A DNA stretch of 64,000 nt from CAVRAW01 sp963716135 (GTDB taxonomy: Bacteria; Planctomycetota; Planctomycetia; Pirellulales; JADZDJ01), in NCBI GenBank assembly GCA_963716135.1, contig OY970289.1:62001-126000 (forward strand), written 5' to 3'. A model generated the notes under the pieces. That model had not been told where the DNA came from. It did no database searches and saw only the letters and a list, made by a program, of their open reading frames with translations. Positions 56,091 to 64,000 of the stretch are shown one piece after another (position 1 is the stretch's first letter; every line of letters begins with the position of its first letter). The position numbers were made by a program, and so were the translations under genes.

Positions 56091-56164
56091 CGCGCAGCCT
56101 TTGATCGCCAAAAATTCTTAAGATCTTTCGGGCCGCTTTTCTCGTGCGGCTTTTCCGAGCGGGC

Positions 56165-56184
56165 GTGACATTTCTGTATGTCAC
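56165..56184. promoter_or_regulatory. Operator-like palindrome upstream of the excisionase-like gene
   Basis: GTGACAT and ATGTCAC, exact complements with a 6-base TTCTGT spacer. Two more GTGAC half-sites lie upstream (near 56077 and 56087). Located 61 bases before ATG 56245, where a repressor or excisionase would bind. Confidence 0.6.
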
Positions 56185-56244
56185 AAAAACCGCCCTTAAA
56201 ATCCAAGTGTCGGCGGTAACTAACTGAGGCCGACTGGAGGAACT

Positions 56245-56427
56245 ATGTCAGAAAACGATTCATTGACGACGCGCGAAGTAGGCGAGATTTTCGGTCAACC
56301 GGAGTGGCGTATTCGACGCATCGCTGATTCACTGCCAAACATTCCGCGCTTTGGCGGCAAGCGGGTAATTCCACGGAATAGATTGGCCGAAATTGCGGCC
56401 GCGCTTCCAAAGGAAACAGCCCAATGA
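56245..56427 (+). CDS. Excisionase/MerR-like DNA-binding protein
   Basis: A 60-residue protein with GGAGG four bases before ATG. LTTREVGEIFGQPEWRIRRI is a winged-helix recognition segment of the Xis/MerR type, followed by PRFGGKRVIPRNRLAEI, the typical wing. Such proteins bend DNA at attachment sites or regulate the element. Stop overlaps the next start (ATGA). Confidence 0.78.
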   Translation: MSENDSLTTREVGEIFGQPEWRIRRIADSLPNIPRFGGKRVIPRNRLAEIAAALPKETAQ

Positions 56428-56552
56428 TTGCGCGGGCCATTCCGCCGGGGTTTGAGATTAGCGAAACGGGCACATTACCCGACGAAGCCATTGCGGCGCT
56501 GGCGGCGCTGCTGATTGAGGCTTCCGAAGACGAAGAGGAGGCGAACAGGTGA
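56424..56552 (+). CDS. Small acidic protein, 42 residues
   Basis: ATG 56424 overlaps the excisionase-like stop, and its TGA at 56550-56552 overlaps the GTG start of the helicase gene, so it is locked into the operon by overlaps on both sides. The sequence is acidic and helical (DEAIAALAALLIEASEDEEEA). Function unknown. Confidence 0.65.
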   Translation: MIARAIPPGFEISETGTLPDEAIAALAALLIEASEDEEEANR

Positions 56553-58097
56553 GCAACCGCCTTAATTCCGAAATTCTCGACGGCGCGCTACCACACGATC
56601 TGCCCGCCGAAAAGGCGTTTTTAGGTTCGATCGTTTTGGATCCAAAGATCATGGCCGACGTGGCGGCCACAGGATTGCGCCCGCATGATTTTCACGACCC
56701 GGCGAATGGTCGATTGTTCGCGTCGATGCTCGAATTGCACGGCCACGGCCAGCCGATCGACAAAGCGCTTTTGCTTGGCAAGCTGCGGCCCGCCGAAAGC
56801 GAATTGGGCATGGGCGCCGCGGCGGTATTGGCCGACGTGATAAGCAACTGCCCCGCGGCTACGAATTGGGCATTTTACGCCGACGCCATCAAGGAAAAAT
56901 CAGGCCGGCGACGGATTCGATTCGCGGGCGAACGCCTGATCCATGCCAGCGCGAACGGCCAAGCGATTGCCACAGCCGCTGAAGATGCAATACAGACGTT
57001 GCAGAGTATCGGCGGCAAAACGGCAGAGGATGCCGAGCCGTTTGAGTGCATCACGGCCGCGGAGTTTGACGGCAACGAATACGAAACAGCTTATCACGTC
57101 GAGGGCATTGTTCCGGTCGGACAGCCGTTGGTGATTGGCGCGCAACTAAAAACGATGAAATCGACTGTGGCGGAGGCGATTGCGTGGTCAATTGCGACTG
57201 GCGATCCGCTGTTTGGCAAATATCCAGTGACAAGCCCGGCGCACGTGTTACATGCGAACCAGGAAAGCGGCGCTGGCGCGGTGCAAGATGCGTTTCGCCG
57301 CATTGCCGCTGCCCACGACAAGCGCCTGTGTGACGCGAGCGGCCTAACCATCTGTCAGCGCGTGCCGCGCTTGAATGATGCAACACATATTCGCGGGCTG
57401 GAAAATGCGATCAAACAAAGCGAATCGACGGTATGCGTACTCGATCCACTGTATTTCATGCTCCCTGGCGACGAAGCCGGCAACCTAATGAAGCAAGGCG
57501 CGTTGCTGCGCGAGCTGTCGGACATGCTAGAGGGCATCGGTTGCACCGCAATTGTGGTCCACCACGCAAAGAAGCAACTGGCGAATCCTGGCGGCCCGTT
57601 GGAACTGACGGATATTTCCTGGGCCGGCATTGCGGAGTGGGCGCGCGCTTGCGATTTTACTTTCGCGCCGCGAGCCCTACCGCGGCGGAAGCGGCCTGCA
57701 TCGCCTCTGGTGCGGCTATGGGGGCAGCGCTGGGCATTCGGGATTGATCGGCCTGGACATCGACGAAGGCATCAGCCCGAACCGCCATTGGCGTGTTGGC
57801 GTGCTGCAACCGGATGAAATCCGCGCAGAGGCCGAAGATCGGAAATCGGACGCTAGGGATGAGAGACAGCGCACGGCGATCGACGGCGCCAAGCGGCGAT
57901 TGGTCTATGCCGCGCAGAAGTTCAAGGATGGCGAGACAGAGAAGGTAATCAAGGATGCCGCGGGCGTCAGCGGCACGATGGCCCGGCTGGCGTTTGCCGA
58001 GCTAATCAGCGAAGGCGCGTTGATGCCAGTCGAGATCACAAAGGGCCGACGCAAGGCCCCATATCAAGGCTACAAGCTGGCGGAATCCAATGAGTAG
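56549..58097 (+). CDS. DnaB/RepA-like replicative helicase (frame break)
   Basis: About 515 residues. Residues 18-105 are a DnaB N-terminal domain (FLGSIVLDPKIMADV, GQPIDKALLLGKL). The ATPase domain follows, with Walker A-like GAQLKTMKST at 197-206, an atypical Lys-Thr-Met-Lys version, and Walker B TVCVLDPLYF near 294, as in RepA-type AAA_25 helicases. IVVHHAKK completes the sensor. A one-base excess in the TTTT near 57652 shifts the frame; downstream LLSRREPYRGGSGLHRLWCGYGGSAGH continues, and a C-terminal winged-helix-like region (KDAAGVSGTMARLAFAEL) ends at 58097. Points to autonomous replication capacity. Confidence 0.8.
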
Positions 58098-58389
58098 GAA
58101 CCATACCGGGACCACCGGGACAAAGATAACGGGACAAGCAATCCCCCTGCTAGCGCAGAGCATAGCGGGACAACAACCCTATAGGGGTTGTCCCTGTCCC
58201 GCTACTCAAGCGCACACAGCACAAGAGGGACCGGGACTGCCGAGACAGCGGCGACTACCACTGAAAGCGAAGGCCACAAGCAACGCCAAGCCGTGCGCCG
58301 ACTGCGGCCAGCCGTGGATCAGCACGACCGGCCGATGCCCGAAGTGCGATCATGCCCGATGGGAAGGGGTGAACGGATGCACACAATGA
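58090..58389 (+). CDS. Zinc-ribbon protein overlapping a repeat-rich region
   Basis: A 99-residue frame overlapping the helicase end. Its last 30 residues form a zinc ribbon, CADCGQPWISTTGRCPKCDHARW (two CxxC). The first half is encoded by the CGGGACA repeat cluster and has no protein-like order, so the true protein may start later and the upstream part may be non-coding. Probably a DNA- or RNA-binding accessory protein. Confidence 0.55.
   Translation: MSRNHTGTTGTKITGQAIPLLAQSIAGQQPYRGCPCPATQAHTAQEGPGLPRQRRLPLKAKATSNAKPCADCGQPWISTTGRCPKCDHARWEGVNGCTQ
58107..58238. repeat. CGGGACA repeat cluster (iteron-like)
   Basis: Six direct copies of CGGGACA/CGGGACC/AGGGACC (58107, 58116, 58130, 58166, 58226, 58232) and two inverted TGTCCC copies (58189, 58195) in about 130 bases, centred on a palindrome around CTATAG at 58179-58184. 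It lies immediately downstream of the helicase gene, a usual place for a replication origin. Confidence 0.68.
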
Positions 58390-58517
58390 ACGTAAGTATA
58401 TGCTGCGTAAAAACCTACGGTTCCTTCCGGGCCTCCCACGCTCTGCGGAGCGTTTTAGCCCCATTTGTCTGAGAGATGTTCTGTGAACAAACGAACCAAT
58501 TTTCCGGAGCCGCCACA

Positions 58518-59693
58518 ATGGCACGCCGCAAAACGATTTACGTCGATGAAATGAAACTGCTAGCCAACATCTGCCGCATCACGACGTCCGACCTGGCGCT
58601 GTTAAAGCGCGAAGCTGATCGGCTCGAAGCGGAATACGACGCCGATGTCAAACTTTACTGGCTGTGGCAGGAGGCGTGCAATCTGCGCAAATGGCGAGAA
58701 ATCATCAAAGCCGATGGCATCGAGTACGACCTGGTGGAGTTCGCCGGCCGCGATCTGACACCCTCAGAGCGAATCCGCCACCAAGAGGCTGTGCGGCGAT
58801 TAGAGGCGCACGGGCTGGTTCAACTGTACGGAACACGTGCTTCCCGCGTGCGCGTCACACGCAAGGGCTGGAAGGCCGCAAATGAAATTACAAATAAATG
58901 CGATAGTTCGTTGGCAAACGGCGGGACTGTAGCTTGCGCACGACAACGACTGTGGGACCAAGCTCGGCGAACGCCCTGGAAGGACCCCATGCCTGAACAA
59001 CTAACCGAACCACTGTTGGAACGCTGCCGCAACCTTGCCGCGGCGGTCGCGCCCGAGCTGCGGGAGCTGAATATCTTGGACGCCGGCGCGATTGAAAATT
59101 TAGCGCCACGCTGCGGGTGTTTGGGATGGGCGATTCAGCACGCCGATTACAACATCAAAGCGCAGCTTGGCGAGCGATACAAAGCGGCGCCGACGATCGT
59201 GATAGATTGCAAGTCAATTAATGAGCAAGCGCAGCCCGGGAAATTCGAGTGCTGCACGTTGCAGGTTATGGTTCACGAACTGGCCCACGTCGTGCCCATC
59301 AAGCATTTCGCCGAATTGAAACCGACGCCGCAATTCTTGGAGTTTCAAAAACAAGAGTTAGTGAAGGGACTGACCGCTCCATCCCCACGACCTGGCGGCG
59401 CAGACGATTTTCACGGCCCGGCATTTATACGCCGCGCGTTGCACCTGTGGATACGCGCAGCAGTCGTCAACATCGACATGCCATTGGACGGGCTGTTGAC
59501 GTGGTATAGCCGCGCTGAAAACTATCTGCCGATTCTGTTGGGCGAGGCGATTAACATGCGCGACAAGACGTTCGCCGAAATTGAATCCACCGAACCCCCC
59601 GCCATGTTTTTGGAACAGTGGCAAGCTGATCTACATTTCGAGGCTCTAATTTCCCAGAGGAGAAACGATGACCGCTGTACTTGCGAAAATTGA
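58518..59693 (+). CDS. Winged-helix/HExxH metalloprotein
   Basis: A 391-residue protein; CGGAG before ATG 58518 decides the start. The first 130 residues look like a winged-helix domain (TPSERIRHQEAVRRLEAHGLVQLYG, RVRVTRKGW). The C-terminal half holds HELAH at residues 253-257 within QVMVHELAHVVPIKH, a zinc-protease-type motif; a third ligand is not evident. An N-terminal DNA-binding domain joined to a zincin-like domain recalls phage-encoded regulators such as ImmA-type proteins, which cleave repressors, though the order of domains differs. Its last bases overlap the next gene. Confidence 0.68.
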   Translation: MARRKTIYVDEMKLLANICRITTSDLALLKREADRLEAEYDADVKLYWLWQEACNLRKWREIIKADGIEYDLVEFAGRDLTPSERIRHQEAVRRLEAHGLVQLYGTRASRVRVTRKGWKAANEITNKCDSSLANGGTVACARQRLWDQARRTPWKDPMPEQLTEPLLERCRNLAAAVAPELRELNILDAGAIENLAPRCGCLGWAIQHADYNIKAQLGERYKAAPTIVIDCKSINEQAQPGKFECCTLQVMVHELAHVVPIKHFAELKPTPQFLEFQKQELVKGLTAPSPRPGGADDFHGPAFIRRALHLWIRAAVVNIDMPLDGLLTWYSRAENYLPILLGEAINMRDKTFAEIESTEPPAMFLEQWQADLHFEALISQRRNDDRCTCEN

Positions 59694-60372
59694 CAAGCAT
59701 TTAGGGACCGACTTCGACCGACTGGCACAACGCCGCGCGTTGCGCAAGGAAATCGGCAAACTACAAATGGCGATGGATCACGCCGCGGTGCTGTCCGAGC
59801 AAATTCGCGGCCTGGATCAGCGCGAAGAAAGCGCGAAGGCAAAACACGAGGCCGAATGCTTGCCGCTGCAAGAGGAGTTGCGGCAGATCGAAGAAAAACT
59901 GATCGACGGATTTGCCGACCAGGCGGCCGCCGAGCCAGCGCTTGAATCGAAGCGGCGCGAACTGTTGAACGGCATTGCAAAAGCAAATGAAGTTTTGCAA
60001 ACCGAATCGGAACTAATCAAGCGGCTGCGAGAACCGATCGCGCGCAAAGTGTCTAGGCTTCACGTCGAATCCGCGGCCATCCAAGTGCTGAAAGGCAAAC
60101 TGACGGCCGGCCCGCTGGCGAATCCCCAATTGCTCGACGAATCGAAAATCGCCGGTTCGGCCGCAAGCTGGGCCGAGCTGCGGCTGGCAGATGCGCGCGC
60201 TAAATGTGCCGGCGCGGAATCGTTGGCCCAATCGGAATCCGACGACGACAATCGCGCAATTTATGAGGAGCGGGCGCGGGTTTGGCGGTTGGAACAAGCG
60301 GCCGCGCAATCGGCATTTTTTGCCGCGCAGCGGACGCAAGATGATCTTCAGGCACGAATGGCAAACGAATAA
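59668..60372 (+). CDS. Coiled-coil protein
   Basis: A 234-residue protein, GAGGAG five bases before ATG. Almost entirely heptad-rich helix (KIDKHLGTDFDRLAQRRAL..., ECLPLQEELRQIEEKLIDGF, RKVSRLHVESAAIQVLKGKL). It overlaps the upstream gene by 26 bases. Phage structural or DNA-maintenance proteins have this look, but no family is recognised. Confidence 0.6.
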   Translation: MTAVLAKIDKHLGTDFDRLAQRRALRKEIGKLQMAMDHAAVLSEQIRGLDQREESAKAKHEAECLPLQEELRQIEEKLIDGFADQAAAEPALESKRRELLNGIAKANEVLQTESELIKRLREPIARKVSRLHVESAAIQVLKGKLTAGPLANPQLLDESKIAGSAASWAELRLADARAKCAGAESLAQSESDDDNRAIYEERARVWRLEQAAAQSAFFAAQRTQDDLQARMANE

Positions 60373-60389
60373 CACGAAAGGAAAATCCA

Positions 60390-60845
60390 ATGTTAAAAGA
60401 TTTGTACGGAATGGCCCCGTCCTCTGCAGAGGTCGAAGTGTTCGCGGGCGAAAAGTCACTGGGAACAATTAAGGCCGATGCGACCGGGCGCTGGAAGATC
60501 GAAGCAGTAGCGGTCCCGCCGGGGATCAGCATTCACGCCGTAGCGACGGACGGCGACACGATCCGAGAATCTTCGGCGCTCACGATCGACGCCGACGAAA
60601 GCGCAGACGAGCAAGATGTTCGGGCGGCGGCCGATTATTCGTCGTTGGTTCAGGCCGTGGCCGACGGCGCCGGCTTCGACAGCGAAGAGGCGCAAGCGAT
60701 CCTGGCCGCGGCCGGCGTCGATGCCGAGCGATTCGAGGCCGATGTCGACGAATGCCGTGAGATTGATCGTCGAATGCAAACGTGTATGCAGGACTTCGAG
60801 GCTGCGTTTAATGAACGGGCGCGCAAGGCCGGGAGCGGCGAATGA
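60390..60845 (+). CDS. Ig-like-domain protein of the element
   Basis: A 151-residue protein; AAAGGA seven bases before ATG. The first 70 residues resemble a bacterial Ig-like module (SSAEVEVFAGEKSLGTIKAD, GRWKIEAVAVPPG). The second half is acidic and helical with Cys pairs. No signal peptide. Such modules occur on phage virion proteins. Overlaps the next start by four bases. Confidence 0.58.
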   Translation: MLKDLYGMAPSSAEVEVFAGEKSLGTIKADATGRWKIEAVAVPPGISIHAVATDGDTIRESSALTIDADESADEQDVRAAADYSSLVQAVADGAGFDSEEAQAILAAAGVDAERFEADVDECREIDRRMQTCMQDFEAAFNERARKAGSGE

Positions 60846-61048
60846 CCGGAACGATCACAAAAGTTGTCGCCGTCAAAGGCTTCGGCTTTATCGCCCGGCC
60901 TGGCGAAAGTAAAGATACGTTTTTTCATTTCACGGACCTTGACGGCACGCTGCGGTTTGGCGAAGCGCTGCTAGAGCGGCGCGTCGAGTTCGATATGATC
61001 GACACCGCGCGCGGGCCGAAAGCGGTAAACGTGAGGGCAGCGGATTAA
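60842..61048 (+). CDS. Cold-shock domain protein
   Basis: A 68-residue CSD protein; GGGAG six bases before ATG, which overlaps the previous stop. RNP1 KGFGFI and RNP2 DTFFHF are present and the C-terminal RGPKAVNV matches the fold end. CSD proteins bind single-stranded DNA/RNA. It differs from housekeeping CspA by an altered N-terminus (TGTITKVVAVKG) and is likely element-specific. Confidence 0.85.
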   Translation: MTGTITKVVAVKGFGFIARPGESKDTFFHFTDLDGTLRFGEALLERRVEFDMIDTARGPKAVNVRAAD

Positions 61049-61070
61049 CTCTAACCCGGAATGGTGAACA

Positions 61071-62340
61071 ATGGCAGACTCAGTTGATATTCTGATTAAT
61101 GGCAAAGACAACGCCAGCCAAGCATTTCAGAGCGTGCAAGGTGGATTGCGCGGACTGTCGCATTCGCTAGAGCAGTCGTTGGGACCGCTCCGCAGTTTCA
61201 AGGCGCTCACTGAGTTAGCCTTTGGTTTCCACGTCGGACGGTTTTTCTTTTCGCAGCTCCACGAAGGGTTAATGAAAGCCGGCGAGGGATTTGGTGCAGC
61301 ACTAGATTCAGGCCAAGGCTTTTTCGAGTCGATGGTCGATGGTGCTCGAAAAATGGTCGGTCTGAAAACAAAGGTCGATGAAACCACTGAAAGCCTGAAG
61401 TCTCTGAAAACCATCGCGGAGGCATTCAATGCTGCGACCACGGCTGGCGGCTTGGCTATCTTCCACGGCGAGGGACGAAAAGACCTGTTGGAATTTCCAG
61501 GCCTTCCGAATGCAAGAGAAGCCGAAGCTGCGATCGCAAAATACAAGGAAGCAATAGAAACTGCGCAAGGAGGCAGCGCCGGGCTATGCAGAATTGAATG
61601 AGGTCCAGCGCACTAATCTATTTGAAAAGCAAAACTTGTTATTGCGCGGTCCCATTAGCTTGTTCGACAAACTCACCGGCCAGAGCGATGAAAGTCGCAT
61701 CGAGGACGTGAATAAAAAGTGGGCAAAACAATTTGGTGCGGTCGCTGCCGCTGAATCCGCGCTCGGCGAGTTCCGAACCCGGGCATCTGCCACCGAAGTT
61801 TCACGCAAGCAGCAAGAGGACAACATGCAGCTCCTCAAGAGTTCGTTGTTCTCGCCGGAGTTTCTGGGAACGGATACCTGGGGGGCAGCGGCGAAGGGGT
61901 TAATGTTTCAAGCGGCCGGCGCCGTGGCAGGCCCGCAGCGAATTTCGGATGCAATCCAACGTGCGCTAGGTCTGCAACCGCAGCTCAATCCGCTCACAGA
62001 CAAGACGGACTACCGAACGCCCGCTGAAATTCGCCGCGCCGACTTGCTGCGGCTATCACAGCGCAAGAATCTGTCGGCCGACGAACGGGAACTGGCACGC
62101 CTCAGAATCGAGGAATCATTCCTAGGCAGTCTGCAACCGCAGAGCCATTCCGTGCCGCATGAAGGCATCGGGGCGACACAGGGTAGGTTTCTGACGCGGG
62201 GTGGCGGCAACCTGGCATCGCCGGAATTGAACGCGCTCAATCGGATCGACAAAAACGTGCAGGCATTCAAAGAAGTTCACCAACAGATCGAACGGATGCT
62301 GCGCAAGTTCGGACCAGTGCCGGTCGCGGAGCATTTGTAA
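61071..62340 (+). CDS. Tape-measure-like phage tail protein, short (frame break)
   Basis: Opens MADSVDILINGKDNASQAF, the pattern at the N-terminus of many tail tape-measure proteins. A one-base shift near 61575 leads to the second frame (YAELNEVQRTNLFEKQNLLL), ending at 62340. About 420 residues in total, very short for a tape measure. The rest is helical (EFRTRASATEVSRKQQEDNMQLL). Could be a truncated tail gene or a protein of a tail-like or satellite element. Stop overlaps the next start (TAATG). Confidence 0.6.
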
Positions 62341-62592
62341 TGAACGAAGAACTGCTAGCAAAGTTGGATGCAATCAGCGCGAAGATCGAAACGGGGCTGC
62401 GCCCATCGGGCGGTATCGGCCCGCGTCGATGAATGGGTAAACCGCGGCATGGAATTGTTCAGTGAATCGCGCAAGGTCGAGGCCGAGCTGGGGGAGAGCC
62501 TTGCGACCAGCAAGCGGCTACACAGCCTGATGCTGTCGGCACTGGAGCGGATGGAACCGGGCGAAAGCGGGGAGGATTGGAAATTGTCTTGA
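62340..62592 (+). CDS. Small helical protein (frame break)
   Basis: Starts MNEELLAKLDAISAKIETGLR at ATG 62340, overlapping the upstream stop. One extra C in CCC near 62401 breaks the frame; the second frame continues ARVDEWVNRGMELFSESRKV and ends at 62592. About 83 residues, helical and charged. Unknown. Confidence 0.58.
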
Positions 62593-62877
62593 CGTAGGCG
62601 GAGGGCGCCGGTTAAATATCTGGCGTCAAAGCGGCTGCCCGGAAACGGGAGACTCGCCCGCCGAATTTGGTACATAGGCGGGAGTAACGAGAACCTTGCA
62701 AGCCGCAAGTTTGGTGTCGAATGATAGTTTGGAAAAACAAACCCCGGCGATCGGGCTTGCGCGGACGCCAAGGCTTCACGGCCAAGGCCCGCAAGGTGGC
62801 CCAAACTCCACCTGACAGCGAGTTCGGTCGCTGGGGTTTCTTGTTGCGCCACGCTGCGCAAGAAAGGATGGCCCGCT

Positions 62878-64000
62878 ATGGCATCCGTTGTACTCAATGC
62901 CCACGTTCCGAAGTTGCAGATTGTCGGAACTGCAACCGAGAAAATCACCATTGGCGAGTTGTGCAAACAGTTCATTTACAGCAAGCGCGTACTATCCGAG
63001 CGGGGCGGCATCATCCCCGCGCTAGTCGATGTTTACGAAAAGGTATGTGAGCGACTCCGTTTGGCGTTTGGTAGCGATACGCCAGTTGACGAATTGAAGC
63101 CGATGCACTTCACGCAGCTACATGAATCGCTGCCAAAGAATTGGGGGCCGGCGAGATTGAGCCGAGAGATCCAGCAAGTGCGCACGATTTTCAAGTACGC
63201 CTATGATGCTGGACTGATCGACCGGCCGGCGCGCTTTGGTTCGGACTTTCGAAAGCCGGCGCAGATATTGTTCCGGCGGGCGCGTTGGCTTCGCGGCCCA
63301 CAGATGTTCGAAGCGGACGAAATCCGCAAGCTACTGGCGGCGGCGCGGCCCGACGTGCAGGCGCTGATCCTGTTGGGGATAAACTGCGCGTTTGGAAATT
63401 CCGACTGTACTCGCCTTACGCTGGCTGAGTTGGACTTGGTGAACGGATGGGTGAATTTTCCACGTCCAAAAACGGAGGTTGACCGACGTTGCAAGCTGTG
63501 GCCGGAAACGATAGCGGCGATCCATCGCGCAATTCGGATTCGGTTTGGCCGTGCGCAGTTGGCCCGCGATGCCCGTATCTTCTCCACGAGGAAGGGCCGC
63601 GAATGGGCTGCTGCTGGCGGCAATAATCCGCTGTCAAAATTGTTCCTGCAGTTAATGAAGCGCGCAGGCGTTCATCGCGCCGGCGGTCCTAACTTCTATG
63701 GGCTGCGGCGGACGTTTGAAACCATTGGTGGCGAATCGCTGGATCAGCCAGCCGTCGATAAGATCATGGGGCACACGCCACGCAGCGACGATATGGCGGC
63801 GGTTTACCGCCAGCGGATTAAAGATGAACGATTGGTCCGCGTGACTGACTACGTGCGGGCCTGGCTGTTTCCGCCCGGCGTGGAAAATCCGATCAAGGCG
63901 CACCGAAGAAAAGCGGCGGCGCTGTTCGATGATTGGACGCGCAAGCCGCGACTATCGCGCGGCGACCTTCGCCATGTGTTGGCGCTGTTCCATCTGTCGC
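62878..64000 (+). CDS. Tyrosine recombinase (integrase), runs off the window
   Basis: Open to the window end with no stop, at least 374 residues. AAAGGA lies 9 bases before ATG 62878. N-terminal core-binding-like helices (LSREIQQVRTIFKYAYDAGL) are followed by the catalytic domain: Lys198 (RPKTEVDRRCKLWPET), Arg277-Arg278 in YGLRRTF (the usual His before Arg is Tyr), His299 in MGHTP and the nucleophile Tyr310 (AVYRQ). The first catalytic Arg box reads NCAFGNSDCTRLTL, where Gly173 takes the place expected for Arg. I associate this variant with planctomycete integrases. It is the enzyme expected to have integrated the element into comM. Confidence 0.88.
   Translation, partial: MASVVLNAHVPKLQIVGTATEKITIGELCKQFIYSKRVLSERGGIIPALVDVYEKVCERLRLAFGSDTPVDELKPMHFTQLHESLPKNWGPARLSREIQQVRTIFKYAYDAGLIDRPARFGSDFRKPAQILFRRARWLRGPQMFEADEIRKLLAAARPDVQALILLGINCAFGNSDCTRLTLAELDLVNGWVNFPRPKTEVDRRCKLWPETIAAIHRAIRIRFGRAQLARDARIFSTRKGREWAAAGGNNPLSKLFLQLMKRAGVHRAGGPNFYGLRRTFETIGGESLDQPAVDKIMGHTPRSDDMAAVYRQRIKDERLVRVTDYVRAWLFPPGVENPIKAHRRKAAALFDDWTRKPRLSRGDLRHVLALFHLS

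Larger units (their letters stand above)
55441..64000 (+). mobile_element. Integrative element interrupting comM (left part, right end outside window)
   Basis: From the breakpoint in comM at about 55441 the gene content changes abruptly to phage/plasmid-type functions in one direction: excisionase-like protein, DnaB/RepA-like helicase, zinc-ribbon protein, HExxH protein, coiled-coil protein, CSD protein, tape-measure-like protein and a tyrosine integrase at the right. Genes are short and tightly overlapped with consensus ribosome sites, unlike the flanking host genes. No terminase, portal or capsid gene is in view. Element length exceeds 8.5 kb; attachment sites cannot be compared because the right end lies outside. 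Class (prophage remnant, satellite or ICE-like) is undecided. Confidence 0.82.

Noticed and set aside
62721..63050. 109-codon frame overlapping the integrase start
   Set aside because: Basic, no domain, and in a different frame from the integrase, which has a good ribosome site at 62878.
1..64000. Programmed ribosomal frameshifting as explanation of the frame breaks
   Set aside because: Breaks occur in both directions, lack slippery heptamers with downstream structures, and hit enzymes for which no frameshifting is known. Indel errors explain them better.
55441..64000. AbaR/Tn7-like transposon in comM
   Set aside because: No transposase or TniA/B/E-type gene is seen; the recombinase is a tyrosine integrase.

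Overview
The window reads as chromosome of a planctomycete, probably Pirellulales-like. The evidence is a TIGR03000-type secreted protein (27.0-28.1 kb), a BBP7-like outer-membrane barrel with Cys-rich loops (53.2-54.6 kb), a long MoxR/DUF58/BatA/VWA/DUF4175 locus, an NPCBM-domain protein, many exported proteins, and an integrase of the divergent type I associate with planctomycetes. The lineage call is inference from protein content; there is no rRNA or tRNA in the window that I can see.

Layout. 0-13.5 kb: one co-directional MoxR-DUF58-BatA-VWA-DUF4175 locus ending in an NPCBM protein. 13.5-18.3 kb: three overlapping HtrA-like trypsin/PDZ genes, of which only the first keeps Ser/His/Asp. 18.4-25.5 kb: HEAT protein, DUF1802, cyclophilin, a membrane protein plus ABC ATPase, then an exported FKBP and an exported isoaspartyl methyltransferase. 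25.6-31.5 kb: RodA/FtsW (minus strand), TIGR03000 protein, an HTTM pair, a Tat-exported metallophosphoesterase and a small secreted protein. 31.6-41.8 kb: asd, truA, a protein kinase, accA, cvpA-like, DUF457-like, dtd, a ZIP transporter, a small membrane protein, pdxA and a LolA-like protein. 41.9-55.4 kb: a lipoprotein operon, aminotransferase, DUF4405, clpX, SHOCT-like, a secreted beta-sandwich protein, holA, the BBP7-like barrel, a small secreted protein and the 3' remnant of comM. 55.4 kb to the window end: an integrative element interrupting comM, with excisionase-like protein, DnaB/RepA-like helicase, HExxH protein, CSD protein, tape-measure-like protein and a tyrosine integrase that runs off the window.

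Two features cut across the window. First, at least fifteen intergenic or intragenic stretches are built from imperfect 7-nt (sometimes 8-nt) tandem units. Many are arranged as head-to-head inverted arrays forming long hairpins, and several begin exactly on the upstream gene's stop codon. The unit sequence differs between sites while the architecture is the same. This is the best candidate here for an under-described system. Second, about twenty single-base frame breaks split otherwise well-conserved genes, often in G/C runs or GCGC tracts; most are probably sequencing indels. I annotate those genes as single loci and state where the frame changes.
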